Source: Paludibaculum fermentans (lineage in GTDB: Bacteria; Acidobacteriota; Terriglobia; Bryobacterales; Bryobacteraceae). Taken from it: a DNA stretch of 64,000 nucleotides. The first letter of the stretch is position 1. Every line of letters starts with the position of its first letter. The notes below the pieces were generated by a model that was given only the letters and a program-made list of their open reading frames with translations, had not been told where the DNA came from and ran no database searches. The stretch lies in NCBI RefSeq assembly GCF_015277775.1, contig NZ_CP063849.1:186001-250000 (forward strand), given 5' to 3'. Below, piece after piece: positions 27,441-37,600 of this stretch. The position numbers and the translations under genes are program-made.

Positions 27441-27698
27441 ATGTACACAACCCATCTGCGCAAGGTCGGCGGTTCGATTATGCTGGCGGTTCCGCCTGCC
27501 TTACTGGATCTGCTGGGCCTGCGGCCGGGGGTGAAAGTCGGTCTTGCGGTGGAAGGCGGCCAACTGGTGGTGAAACCGCACTCGCGGCCCCGCTACACGC
27601 TGGATGAACTCCTCGCTCAATGCGATGCCAAGGCGGTGCGCAGTCAGGAAGATCGTGAGTGGGCCCGGGGCAAGGCGGCCGGTGGTGAACTGATCTGA
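27441..27698 (+). CDS. mazE: MazE-type antitoxin (AbrB/SpoVT fold)
   Basis: An 85-residue protein. ATG 27441 is preferred over an earlier in-frame ATG at 27411 because GAGAAAGG precedes it and the AbrB domain begins at once (HLRKVGGSIMLAVPPALLDLLGL, VGLAVEGGQLVV). The N-terminal swapped-hairpin domain would bind DNA and repress the operon. The C-terminal tail (YTLDELLAQCDA) would neutralise MazF. The stop overlaps the mazF start by one base (TGATG). Confidence 0.88.
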   Translation: MYTTHLRKVGGSIMLAVPPALLDLLGLRPGVKVGLAVEGGQLVVKPHSRPRYTLDELLAQCDAKAVRSQEDREWARGKAAGGELI

Positions 27699-28030
27699 TG
27701 AAGCGCTGTGATATCTGGCTGGTTGGGCTCGATCCCTCGGAAGGGCACGAACAAAAAGGGCGGCGGCGCGTCCTGATCGTCTCGCCGGAGGCTTTCAACC
27801 GGGTGATCAAAGTGCCGGTGGTCCTGCCCATTACCAGCGGCGGAAGTTTCGCGCGGACAGCGGGCTTCGCGGTCTCGCTGTCGGGGGCGGGAACGCAAAC
27901 CACGGGTGTTGTCCGCTGCGATCAACCCCGTGCGCTGGATCTGGGCGCTCGTGGGGGGAAGAGACTGGAGAGCGTGCCTGACGCGATTGTTGAGGAAGTG
28001 TTGGCGAGGCTTGCGGCGATATTCGAGTGA
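27698..28030 (+). CDS. mazF: MazF-type endoribonuclease toxin
   Basis: A 110-residue toxin of the PemK/MazF family. Marks are IWLVGLDPSEGHEQKGRRRVLIVSPEAF, with the Arg of the active site, LPITSGG for the conserved Thr/Ser strand, and CDQPRALD. The length is normal and no break is visible. It would cleave mRNA at short sequence motifs when mazE product is lost. It is translationally coupled to mazE. Confidence 0.9.
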   Translation: MKRCDIWLVGLDPSEGHEQKGRRRVLIVSPEAFNRVIKVPVVLPITSGGSFARTAGFAVSLSGAGTQTTGVVRCDQPRALDLGARGGKRLESVPDAIVEEVLARLAAIFE

Positions 28031-28167
28031 GGTTCGTCAGCGGAGATTGAGGGCCCAAGGGGCTACCGGGGAGATTTACCCGGTGAAAGCCGGAGCGGGC
28101 CGAACCTGTCTCCGACAGGGGTTTCGACCTGCCGCCGTTGCCCACCCATTCCTTCTTTCCATTTCGT

Positions 28168-28845
28168 CTATTTTGGAAAACGGTGGGTCGGCGTGGTCGA
28201 GAACCAGGCAGTAGCGTTTTGGAATGATTGATCGGTACGGCTCCATATCAGGCGCTCCCCACAATCGAACGCACCAATCATGATGAACTGGGTATTTTCC
28301 GCAATCACCCGAATTGTATCCGGGCCCAGTTGGACCCCGGACTCAATGGGATGGCCGATTCCTGTACGTGTAAGAATACAGATCGCGGGCCACTCCGTGG
28401 AGTCGAGCATCGCCTCATCGACACCATCAATTGTTACCAGTGGCCCTTGAAGAAAGTACCAGACGGCCATCGGGGTTTCCGCGGCGGATCGGCTAGCGAA
28501 TACATAGGGAGTCCGCACTTTCGAGTACCCCTGGTCGCAATCGAACAACACTGAGAAGAACAAACAGATGCGATCGGGCTCTCCAGTGTTCAGGAATTCT
28601 GCGACGAATGTACGATCCTCCCTCCTTCCCAGGCTGAGTTCATCTCGCGGAATCGGGATGCATGACTCGAATTTCTCAGCACCGAGCCAGTCCCCTGCAT
28701 TCTGGGAAAAGAAACCGTGGACCACACCCTGGTCGATTGGCGCACTGGAAAGCACTGCGCTACAAATAGGGTCGTCCACACCCAGAACTCTCCTGATGTG
28801 TAAAGGCGCGCCTATTGAGAATCTATGTATAGCTGACGTAACCAC
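28168..28845 (-). CDS. Hypothetical protein
   Basis: A 225-residue protein with a GTG start; the start is uncertain. No family is recognised. It has balanced amino-acid composition, a hydrophobic middle (ICLFFSVLFDC), and an AVWYFLQGPLVTIDG segment that reads as a real folded domain. It follows a secreted protein gene on the same strand by 23 bp, so the two may form an operon. No signal peptide or transmembrane helix is clear. Confidence 0.5.
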   Translation of the reverse strand: MVTSAIHRFSIGAPLHIRRVLGVDDPICSAVLSSAPIDQGVVHGFFSQNAGDWLGAEKFESCIPIPRDELSLGRREDRTFVAEFLNTGEPDRICLFFSVLFDCDQGYSKVRTPYVFASRSAAETPMAVWYFLQGPLVTIDGVDEAMLDSTEWPAICILTRTGIGHPIESGVQLGPDTIRVIAENTQFIMIGAFDCGERLIWSRTDQSFQNATAWFSTTPTHRFPK

Positions 28846-28868
28846 CTCGGGTTGTCCTCTTTTGCAAG

Positions 28869-29498
28869 CTAATCAATTCGGAGAGGACAGCGTTGCGGCT
28901 GGGGGTCCTTTTCAATGTGGAGCTTTACGGGTGGTGCGATTATGGTGTCTATCCACAATAATCCAAAGTTCCGCCAGGTGCGCTGGAGGGTCTCACCAAC
29001 CCGTCTGTTCCCGAACCAGTGATTGAGCTCAACTTGCAGGAGATGATCCGACCCAAGCAGGGAAATGCCAGGGCGTCTTGGCGGACGGAGAAAAATGACA
29101 ACCTTATGAATTCTCTCACGCTTTTCGCCGCTTCCCAGGATCTGGAAAAGACCCGAACTTGGCCGGCTAGTGTTGAGTTTCGTCTCATCAAAAAGACGGC
29201 GCACACGATATTTCTCCTGGCCTTCAGGTCGGTTCCGGGATAGCGACTCGTCATCTCGAAAGAGAGTGTACTGAGCGATCTGCTCGAATAGCGGTAACAC
29301 AATGGGGCTGTCGCTGGAATTGTGGTAGGTAAAACGTACACTCAGCTTTAGACTCAATGCTCCGGTATCGTCAAGGCAGTACCTGCCTTCCACGATGCTT
29401 GGCTCGACCATCAGCTGAGCGGCGGAGCATGTGTACTGTGAAGAGCTCGTTGATAGCCATAGACCAATCGCAAGGCCAATCCTGAGCAATGCATTCAT
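28869..29498 (-). CDS. Secreted hypothetical protein
   Basis: A 209-residue protein from ATG 29498, whose first 30 residues form a signal peptide (MNALLRIGLAIGLWLSTSSS). The mature part contains a beta-sandwich-like stretch (GALSLKLSVRFTYHNSSDSPIVLPLF), resembling small exported proteins of Acidobacteriota, but no named domain. It is the upstream gene of a two-gene unit with 28168-28845. Confidence 0.6.
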   Translation of the reverse strand: MNALLRIGLAIGLWLSTSSSQYTCSAAQLMVEPSIVEGRYCLDDTGALSLKLSVRFTYHNSSDSPIVLPLFEQIAQYTLFRDDESLSRNRPEGQEKYRVRRLFDETKLNTSRPSSGLFQILGSGEKRERIHKVVIFLRPPRRPGISLLGSDHLLQVELNHWFGNRRVGETLQRTWRNFGLLWIDTIIAPPVKLHIEKDPQPQRCPLRID

Positions 29499-29877
29499 GG
29501 CTATGGCCTCCAATCCTTGTTTTCGAAGCAATTCTTCATTATCTTCTGATTGAACGCAGCACCCAAGCTTGGATCGTTATAGTCATCTCCATTGTCCTTG
29601 AGGAACGGGTTGACCTGGCCCACCGCCATTATTGCACCTGTGATTCATGCGGTCGCCGTTCAGTTTGGGGCTGGGGGCAGATGAGCAGAATGGACTATGT
29701 CCGCTCGTCAACAGGTAGCCAAGGTTCACTCTCCTTCGTCAGCGTGGCTGGCCACTTCTGCGCCTTTTTGCGCTCCTGGTGTTGAAAGCGAACGCTCTCG
29801 CGAAAGGACGCATCTCCAAGGGGTTGGGATCGTTTCTGTGTGATTGGGGACTGAGCCGTTGGAGTGCGGTGCAGTCA
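29499..29877. other. Intergenic stretch, no gene seen
   Basis: About 380 bp between the secreted-protein gene and abiEii, both on the minus strand. Only short frames without starts or domain signal are present. No clear terminator or RNA structure was recognised. Confidence 0.5.
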
Positions 29878-30729
29878 TCACAGGTTTACCTCTTCCAGCC
29901 CGTCGAAGTAACGGGTCAAGTCTGAGAATGCCTCGGAGACCGAAACGTCCAATGAGCATTCCTCGGCGAGGGCGGCGAACGGCGCCACCCAACTTTCCGG
30001 CGGGGCTTCCAGCTTGCGCGGGATTTGATGCGTATCCCGCCGCGCGAAGGTTTCCCTTAGGGAACCGACCACGCGTGTCTGCTCGAGAGTGCCGGAGCGG
30101 ATCAGCAGAACCAAATCGACCAAGTCTCGGACGCGGCTGTTTGGCGCGGCCGGGCGCGGCAGCGTGTAGGCGTGCAGTTTCTCCGCGAACTGCTGCTCGC
30201 GCTGGATCATCGGCACGTCGGGTGGAGGGACTCCGGCAAAAGCAAGCCAATCCCGCGTTCGCACGAACTCAAGGGGCTCTACGATGATGTCCCCGACTCC
30301 GACATCCAGGTGGAACTTCACAAATGTGCGGCTGCCGAGTATCGCTTCCACAGGATATCGGGCACCTCCGTAGGGTGCGCCGTCGAGATCCATCGTGGCT
30401 TCACCGATCCGGAATGAGAAGAAATCGCCGATATCCAACGCCCCTGCCTCCTGTAGGTATCCGAGCACGCCGGAGGACTTTGCTCTTACTGTGAAATCGA
30501 GATCCTTGGTAGCGCGTGCCGCGTGAAATCGCAGTTCCATCGCGTAGCCGCCTTTCAGAACCCAGTCGGTTTGCCTGTCCTGGAAAAGCCGTGCGAGGAA
30601 CCGGTCGAAGGCGACCTGACGACGGAGGCGTTGCAGGTCGACTGCCTCTTCGTGGGCGGAGCGCTTGAGCCGCTCTTCCAGTGAGGTTCGCAGCGCTGCG
30701 CCGGAGTTGTACTGCCGACTCGTGGTCAT
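29878..30729 (-). CDS. abiEii: AbiEii-type nucleotidyltransferase toxin
   Basis: A 283-residue protein with the minimal nucleotidyltransferase fold. LKGGYAMEL (residues 58-66) is the G(G/S) motif, TKDLDF (75-79) gives the two metal-binding Asp residues, and REQQFAEKLHAY carries the conserved Lys of motif IV. AbiEii transfers nucleotides, probably to tRNA ends, and causes growth arrest that limits phage. It overlaps the antitoxin gene by 4 bp on the same strand. Confidence 0.88.
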   Translation of the reverse strand: MTTSRQYNSGAALRTSLEERLKRSAHEEAVDLQRLRRQVAFDRFLARLFQDRQTDWVLKGGYAMELRFHAARATKDLDFTVRAKSSGVLGYLQEAGALDIGDFFSFRIGEATMDLDGAPYGGARYPVEAILGSRTFVKFHLDVGVGDIIVEPLEFVRTRDWLAFAGVPPPDVPMIQREQQFAEKLHAYTLPRPAAPNSRVRDLVDLVLLIRSGTLEQTRVVGSLRETFARRDTHQIPRKLEAPPESWVAPFAALAEECSLDVSVSEAFSDLTRYFDGLEEVNL

Positions 30730-31328
30730 CGGTGGCCCCGTTCCAGCGAATCGATGATCTGAGTGGCACCGGGGTTTTTACGCGCCTGAGCAATTTGTCC
30801 CATGGTTATCCTGCCCAGACTCCTGGCGTCGCGAAAGGCATCTCGGAGCGACGATTCCTGGAGTGATTGCTCCCGCCACACGTCGAGGATCGTTCGCAGT
30901 GCAGTAGTCACCGGGACGTTCTCGACCACCTCTATATCGGTGGCGACGACCACAGCGAAATGCAGCCGGAGCACTGAGGGGATCTCCGAGCCTTTTCGAA
31001 AGCTGGGCGGCACCGTCAGATCGATTCTCGCCGGGTTGACATCGGTGAGTTCGTGGAGGGCGAGGGCCGTATGGTGGCTGAAGACGCCCTGCGGTGAGTC
31101 GCTACGTCCCCGTGACCAGAGCCACCAGAGGATCAAATCGGGGCGGGGGGGCGACGGAAAGAGCGCAAGACGATAGATGCCGCGATGCTCCCGGACCCAG
31201 TTGCCAGTTCCGACATGGTAGTTCCGTTTGCTGGCTGTGTAGCCGAGGCGTGCGGCCTGTTTGGCTGTGAAGTAGCCGCCTTGTGATTCAGCGATCTGGT
31301 AGAGGTCCCGATTGCCCGTCCTCTGCAT
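30726..31328 (-). CDS. abiEi: AbiEi-type antitoxin/transcriptional regulator
   Basis: A 200-residue protein. The N-terminal winged helix (AESQGGYFTAKQAARLGYTASKRNYHVGTGNWVREHRGIYRL) is typical of AbiEi. A longer C-terminal domain (VFSHHTALALHELTDVNPARIDLTVP, VPVTTALRTILDV) follows. It binds the operon promoter and counters the AbiEii toxin by lowering its expression or phosphorylation state (type IV). It is the first gene of the pair, with a TA-rich start region. Confidence 0.88.
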   Translation of the reverse strand: MQRTGNRDLYQIAESQGGYFTAKQAARLGYTASKRNYHVGTGNWVREHRGIYRLALFPSPPRPDLILWWLWSRGRSDSPQGVFSHHTALALHELTDVNPARIDLTVPPSFRKGSEIPSVLRLHFAVVVATDIEVVENVPVTTALRTILDVWREQSLQESSLRDAFRDARSLGRITMGQIAQARKNPGATQIIDSLERGHR

Positions 31329-31469
31329 AATGGTTCAACTTTCTTGAGCTATTATGCGGCATCAGAACGGCGGAGGTCAAGTCTGGGCCGTGGCGGCGGC
31401 CCGAAGAAGATCTCAATCCGGGCGGGTGGCCGCACTTGCAATTTGCCATTCGCGATTCGCGAATATGGA

Positions 31470-31975
31470 ATGGACGTCACGGTGCTGAAGCCACAGGACG
31501 TGTATTTGGTGCCGAAGATCGTGGCATTCCGGGGGGATCGTGCGCCGTCCTCCCGGTGGGCTGCGGAGTTAGTCATGGTCCCGGCTGGGGTGCATGAGTT
31601 CGCAGAGCTGAAGGTAGCCGCTTACTCCAGGGGCCACAACGGGTGAATTGCTTGAAGTTTGTTGCTCGCGAAGAGTTCCTTTGTGTAGAGGCTGAAATAC
31701 GTCTTTCCGCCCGAACGGGGCGAAGTCACGCGCGGGGTTCCGACGTCGTACGCCTCGGAGCCGCTCCACGGCAGGATCACGCAGGGGGACAAACTGGTTC
31801 CCGTCTGGCCGTATGCGGAGGGCCCGCAGCGGGGCGTCGCGTTTGAGCCGATGTACAAGACCGCCCCCGTCGTCACTTTGCCTTAATCCTGCTTGTACGA
31901 GACCTGGCACTCGGGACGGATGGGCTCGCGAACGGAAGGCGGCCGAGACGGACTGTGCCGGCCGTTCCGGAGAGC
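31470..31975 (+). pseudogene. Frameshifted winged-helix DNA-binding protein
   Basis: The first frame gives an HTH with MDVTVLKPQDVYLVPKIVAF and AAELVM.PAGVHEF, after which the reading is lost. In another frame from about 31700 the same family continues (LKYVFPPERGEVTRGVPTSYA, then LVPVWPYAEGPQRGVAFEP) to a TAA at 31884. A third segment (RDGWARERKAAET) lies at about 31915-31955. At least two frameshifts plus missense drift separate the three parts, so this is an inactive copy of a small HTH regulator. Confidence 0.75.
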
Positions 31976-32101
31976 CAATGAACGCACAAAGGGGTGGGCG
32001 GCTCGTCGTAAATTCTCCTGACACTGGAAATACCAGCCGTACGCCATCGCTGGTCGGCGGGCTGTCCCCGATCTGGTATGATCTCGTGTTACGGCCCTAG
32101 A

Positions 32102-33085
32102 ATGACCGAATCAAGTAAAGTATCAGAATCTCTCAGCTTTTCTTACAGTCTTGTTACGCAGGGTAAGTACAATTTCTACACGCTGACTGTACCCAGCGAT
32201 GTCCTGGCTCGCACGTGTTTCGTGTCGACGCGAGACGAAGATCCCAAAAAGGGGTTTCAACGGGTTCTCGATGCCAAGCGTGCAGAGGAGATCGCAGCGT
32301 ATATCGACAGCGGTCTCGGCACGATACCAAGCGCCATTGTACTCTCGGCACAGCCAGAAGCCGAGATGACGATTGATCGAAAAAAGAAGACACTTGGATT
32401 TAAGAGTCATCCGCGCGCGTTTCTAGTTCTGGACGGCCAGCACCGCGTTTACGGGTTCTCTAAGGCAAAGACGGCGCTTCGCGTTCCTGTCGTCGTCTAC
32501 AATGGTCTCTCTAGGCGCGACGAGACCCGATTATTTATCGACATCAACACGAAGCAGCGCCCAGTTTCGAACGAATTGCTCCTGGATATTAAGAATCTAG
32601 CAGAGTACGAGAGCGACGTTGAGGCTGTGCTGAGAGAATTATTCGATCAGTTTATGGATGATCCAGGGAGTCCGCTTCTTGGGCTAATGAGTCCTGCTAA
32701 TAAGGCGGCAGGGAAGCTCACCAGAGTGACTTTCAATGCGGCGCTCCGTCCTTTGATGGGAAATTTTGGAAACGCCAATAATGCTGAGATTTACTCAGCC
32801 ACAGCGGCGTACCTCACTGCCTTCATTGACGGCTTGGCCGCGTTGAAGGCTCCAGAAAGTATTACAAGTCCAGTTGTGTTTCGCGCGGTTCTGCAGCTAT
32901 TCCCAGAAGTTGCCCAAAAAGTAAAGGACAGAAAGGGGGCGGTTTATACCCCGGACAATTTTGCGGAGGTGATGGGTGCACTCTTTGACCGCCTCAAGAA
33001 GGCCAGCTTCTCGAAGCCGGGGTTGAGTTATCGCGCCCTATACGAAACCATGTCCGAAACCCTTCGAAAGAAATTCTCTTTGTAG
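32102..33085 (+). CDS. DGQHR-domain protein (DndB-like)
   Basis: A 327-residue protein starting at ATG 32102; an ATG 24 bp earlier is less likely. It has the diagnostic VLDGQHRVYGF (DGQHR at residues 111-115) and a second conserved block FIDINTKQRPVS (145-156). These are shared with DndB, the regulator of phosphorothioate DNA modification, and with DGQHR proteins in other mobile islands. A ParB-like fold is thought to underlie the domain. Codon use is visibly more AT-rich than the flanking core, which suggests transfer. It is followed by a second gene after 4 bp, so they form an operon. Confidence 0.82.
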   Translation: MTESSKVSESLSFSYSLVTQGKYNFYTLTVPSDVLARTCFVSTRDEDPKKGFQRVLDAKRAEEIAAYIDSGLGTIPSAIVLSAQPEAEMTIDRKKKTLGFKSHPRAFLVLDGQHRVYGFSKAKTALRVPVVVYNGLSRRDETRLFIDINTKQRPVSNELLLDIKNLAEYESDVEAVLRELFDQFMDDPGSPLLGLMSPANKAAGKLTRVTFNAALRPLMGNFGNANNAEIYSATAAYLTAFIDGLAALKAPESITSPVVFRAVLQLFPEVAQKVKDRKGAVYTPDNFAEVMGALFDRLKKASFSKPGLSYRALYETMSETLRKKFSL

Positions 33086-33089
33086 CGGA

Positions 33090-34076
33090 ATGTCAGAAGT
33101 TGCGAATGCAATCCGGCCGCTATGGACTCCTGGTATCAATGCTGTAGAAGGCCCGCTCTACTCCTCGCTAGCCGACTGGTTTAGGATGCAAAAATATCAT
33201 GTTTTTGAGCCACTTACCTCCAGTACGGCATTTTGCATATATGTAAGCGATCCAGAATCTCTGCTCAAGGCATTTGCCTTTGATCTCGATCGTCTCGGGT
33301 GTGCCTCCTTCGAGAGTCTGATTCTTTCTCAGAAGAGTGCCGAGCTTCCACGCTCTACGAGTTGGTTGTTCATCAAATCTTATTATGCGGCCTATTTTGC
33401 TGCCCACTCCCTCATGCGCCTTACAAAAATGAGTTGCACGCAAGTAGATCAAAGTGCAGCGAGCGCTGTCGCGAAAGTTGCCAAGCTGTATGGCGCAGAC
33501 AACGGGTTTACAATATCGGCCGGAACCTATCGATGCGCCTACGACCCCAATAGTCGTAAGCTCACCTGCAATCAGATTGCCTCGGGCGGTGGTTCTCACG
33601 AAGTTGTGTGGGATACATTTGCAAAGCACATAATGGCGGTGAGTTCCGAGATTCTCAAGTTTGGCTTGACCGCTACTACCCAGCCGATTTCAATAAAGCT
33701 GACGGAGCTTTGCGGCGAGTTGCTCCAGAATCATAGCTCCGCAGGTTGGTTAAGTGGTTTAAGGAATCGCGTCAATTATCAACAGGCCTTCGGTTGTTGG
33801 TTTCCCTATGTGAGCTCCTTGAGGCACAGTGAGAAACTCCGTGGTGAGCAGCGAATGTGGCTGCTCGACCCCATGAACATACCTTTGCAAGAACAAGGGG
33901 TTTGGCACGATTTGGTGCAGGCTCAACGGGTATGCCAATTCATTGTAGCCTTGTGCAGAGTCGAACTTGCGGATCTCGCTACGAGGAGCCCGAGTGGAAA
34001 GTCCTTCTGCGACACGGGCTCCGCCGCGCTGTTGAAGCAGGTTGCTCCACTGGCGCGGCGCAAGGCTGTGGAGTGA
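33090..34076 (+). CDS. HEPN-like protein paired with the DGQHR gene
   Basis: A 328-residue protein with no named family that I can assign. A helix WLFIKSYYAAYFAAHSLMRL (residues 92-111) and a later LRNRVNY (224-230) resemble the two signature helices of HEPN-fold proteins. The usual RxxxxH RNase motif appears altered: the position after RNRVNY is Gln, not His. Between them are a beta-rich insert and several Cys. It starts 4 bp after the DGQHR gene and shares its AT-rich codon use. A defence or modification-linked role is inferred from the pairing alone. Confidence 0.65.
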   Translation: MSEVANAIRPLWTPGINAVEGPLYSSLADWFRMQKYHVFEPLTSSTAFCIYVSDPESLLKAFAFDLDRLGCASFESLILSQKSAELPRSTSWLFIKSYYAAYFAAHSLMRLTKMSCTQVDQSAASAVAKVAKLYGADNGFTISAGTYRCAYDPNSRKLTCNQIASGGGSHEVVWDTFAKHIMAVSSEILKFGLTATTQPISIKLTELCGELLQNHSSAGWLSGLRNRVNYQQAFGCWFPYVSSLRHSEKLRGEQRMWLLDPMNIPLQEQGVWHDLVQAQRVCQFIVALCRVELADLATRSPSGKSFCDTGSAALLKQVAPLARRKAVE

Positions 34077-34678
34077 CGAGCTCGCTCCAGTCGATAGCCC
34101 CGCTTATAGGATGTTGCTGGACTTGAGTCTCCGATAGCACTATCCTGAATGCCTTTTCTGTCGCTTAGTGCTGGAACTGCCACGCCCGGACAGCAACGCC
34201 ATTGCGTGAGCGCCGATGTACGCCGGAATTCGTGTCATCTGTCAGATCCTCCGATCCGTTCTTCCGATTAGCCGCGGCGAACGCTCAGCTGTCCACAGAT
34301 CGATGGCCGGGTTGTCCTCGGGTTTCTCGTCAGTCTGGCGGCGTTCATCCCTTGTTCGGCTTATTTCACGACGGATTGACTGATCTCAGTTTCCGCGTTG
34401 ACTGGCTCGAGCTATTGTCCGAGCATTCTCATGTCGCCTCTTGACGGTAGTGCGACCGAGGCCGTCGATGACCTTCAGTCCTCTCCAGCGGGTTCACTTG
34501 AGAGAAATGGGAATTTCCTAGAGAGCAGGAAGAACGCTCGGGAGAACTTGGGCTGTCCCTGCGTACTTGCCCAGAGGATGCTCGTGCTGGGCTTTACGGT
34601 TGCCGATGGGTTTCGCTGAGTTCCTTGTGGGCCGGGATAGTCTCGTGTAGCAGCCAATCGTCACAAACCACTGTGGTT
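34077..34678. other. Intergenic stretch between convergent island genes
   Basis: About 600 bp between the HEPN-like gene and the end of the HD/ATPase gene. Only short, overlapping open frames with no domain signal were seen. No inverted repeat long enough to call an IS end was recognised. Confidence 0.5.
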
Positions 34679-37600
34679 TCACTTGCTCCTCTGCCAGCGT
34701 GACCAAGGCTTGGTTGTTGGCTCATCGGCGGGAAGCGAGTGCATTTCGTTGAGGGGCCGGAGTCCCGGTCTGGAGACCACGATTCCTTCGTCGATGCGCC
34801 ACAACATGGAGCGGTTGGCTGGGTTTTGCCAGTCGCTTTCCTCCCACTCGGTGAATGGCTTGTACCAAAGGCTCGCGTCGGGGAGGAATGCGTAAATGTG
34901 TTTGGCTGGGAGAAAAGATTGTTGTAGCTTGGGCTGCTCTCGATATTTGTCCGCCACCTTCTCGAATAGGAACACCATTGCTGCTCTTCTTCGCAGGCTG
35001 CGGTCCCTCCCCCATTCCCGTAGCCTGCTCCGCAAGGGCCAAAGGGGGATAGCGGATGTGGGAAAACATAGGTCGAATCCGTTTGTGGTCAGATTTCTCG
35101 CCTCCTCGTTGGGTGTTGTGGGTGGGATGACCGCTCCCGAGTCGTCGGGCGACTCGGCGAAGCGGAATAGGCACGGCGCCGTAAGCTGCGCATCGGCGAT
35201 GGAGCCGTCATAGCGATAGAGATTCACTGGCGGCCATGATTGCCGCAGACTCGGGTAGCAGGCTTCCTGCAAGAGATGGTGCTGCAACATGCTCAGGAGG
35301 TCTTGGTCGATCGAGTATTCGAGGTCTAGGTCGAGATTGAGATCACCTTCGCGGGCGAGGGCATGTGCAATTGAGATGGCGCGCCTGAGCTTGGCGTCGA
35401 GGTCTGAGTCTCGGTTGAAGTCGCCGTCGAGGTCGCGGGCCAGATCACGGGCGAGGTTGCGGTCACGAGCCAGGGCGACAGCGAAGGCGAGGTTGAGCTG
35501 GAACCCGCGGAAGCGCGACTCCAGAATCTCTCTGGATGGCACGAGGGAGATTTCGACGCGGCGCTCGAGCTCACTGGCCGAGCAGTTTTCTGCTCTTGAG
35601 GCTGCCCGAGCCAAACGTTCACGAACCTCGCCTGAAAAAGAAAGGCTCAGCCATGCCGATGCAGGATTCGCTTCGAGGAAGGCAAAGAACCGAGCAAAGA
35701 CCGAGGCGCAGCAGGACCACCATTCCCCCTCGCTTTTGGGTGGCAGCGCCTGTGTCCGATCGGCCTTCAATCTCGGTGAAGCTTCGCCTCGCAAATCCAC
35801 CCACAGGGAGAGGCCGACACCCCTTTCTACTTCCAGTATTCTGGAGAACACAGTGGTGTCGGCGACGTCCATCGATCGCACGAGCGGTCTTGTTTCCGAG
35901 ATATCTTCCACCAGACTCTGGACGAGCCAAGCCCCAAGGTCACAGAGTGTCTCTGAGCGATCCCAGTCTCTACTCTGGCCGATGCCCGGCGCTATAATTC
36001 GAATACGGCTTCCCGTGGCCTCAGGCGTCGCATTGTCGCACCAGTCGAAGTTCATCCACTTCAGTGGGAGCGAGCCCGGCAGCTCGATGTCCCACTTGTG
36101 CGCCTTCTCCCTTAGAAGCTGCAAGTTCATTGGGATTAACTTGCGGATGTGAAATGTGCCGTCCAAGAAGTCGCTGCCGACGCTGCGATTCTGAGCCTTT
36201 GGCGGGTGGATTCCAATCGGATACATCGGCCAGACAACATGCAAAGCCAGTTGGTGGAAGGGATCGTAGTGCTGTGGCGGGTACCTCTTTTGACCCGGCC
36301 GCCTCCGTGAGTATTCGAACTCAGTCCTTAGCAGGTCCAGGGATCGGTTCCGATCGTGAACCAGCGTGAGTTCCGGTTTCAGCCACAGCTTGACATCAGT
36401 TCCTTGTGCAGGGCGTGAGCCTTCGCTGGTCCAGAACAGACTGCCCGCTCCGGAGACAGTCAAGTCGGTTTTCTCTCCGCCGCCTGCATTGGTCTTCACC
36501 TCAATGCGATCGGCCAGCATGAAAGCGGAGAGGATGCCGATTCCGAACTGGGAGATGGGGGTGGCGATCAGCCCCTGCCGGCGCAACTCCTCCTTTTCGC
36601 GCTCAAACTCTGCGCTCTTGTAGTAGCTCTTCCCTAAGTTTGTGAAGTAGCGGCCGATGGTCTCCTTGCTCATGCCCACGCCGTTGTCGGAGAACTCGAG
36701 CCACCAACGGCCTTGGTCTGCGTCGAAGTCCCAGCGGAGATCTGCTTGAAGCGGCACGACCTGACCGGAATTGTCGAGGAATGATCCGGGAGTCTGCGTC
36801 GGCGTCCCGTCCAGGGCGGCACTTGACGAGTTCCGGCCGGTCTTGCGCCGGTACTGGAGGCGGAGGTCGCGCAACTCAAGGGCGTCCAGGGCATTCTGCG
36901 CCAATTCACGGATTGCCAAGCCGGGGTCGCCATAGAGCGACTCGTTCATCAGCAGGTCGACTATTTCCGTGTGGCTCAGATGGAATTGCCAGTCGTGGAA
37001 TTCGTAAGCGGGTTTGCCGTCCGCCTTCCTTGCCGGTTTGATGTCGGCAATCACTTTCGGGAGGCGCAAGCGCGACTGGCCCTGCGCGGTTGAGACTTCC
37101 TCACGAATCCAGCCGAGGAAGCTGTGGATCGTCTTTTCCGTGACGGGGTCGGGACACTCCTTCGCCGAGTAGGTTAGCTCGCTTCTGGTGCTGTCGTAGT
37201 GAATTCCAGTGATGGCGAGGTGTTTTCGCCATTCCTGCTGGCTGATACCGATGCCGTCGTTGTCGGCGACCTGTTCCAATGGCTGCGTACCGTCCAATCC
37301 GAGATGCTGGAATAGGATGCCGGGGGTCCTTGAGGAGTCGAAGTCCAGGACATCGGCCAGGCGCAATATGGTTCCCAGGAGTGGGAGGTTGAGCACCTGC
37401 TGACCGAACAGGATCGGCGCTGTCCCGAGTTTGTGGCGCAACCAGCCCGGGTCCTGATTGTGGCTGATGGCGAGCAGTTCGAGTTCGTGGCGGAACGAGG
37501 CGTTCGCGTGGCGAAACAGGCTCCCATCGCCGGAGGCGGATACGATCGCATCCAATTGGGTCTTCAGACGCGTCGAGTGTTCGTCGGCATGTGTTCGGCG

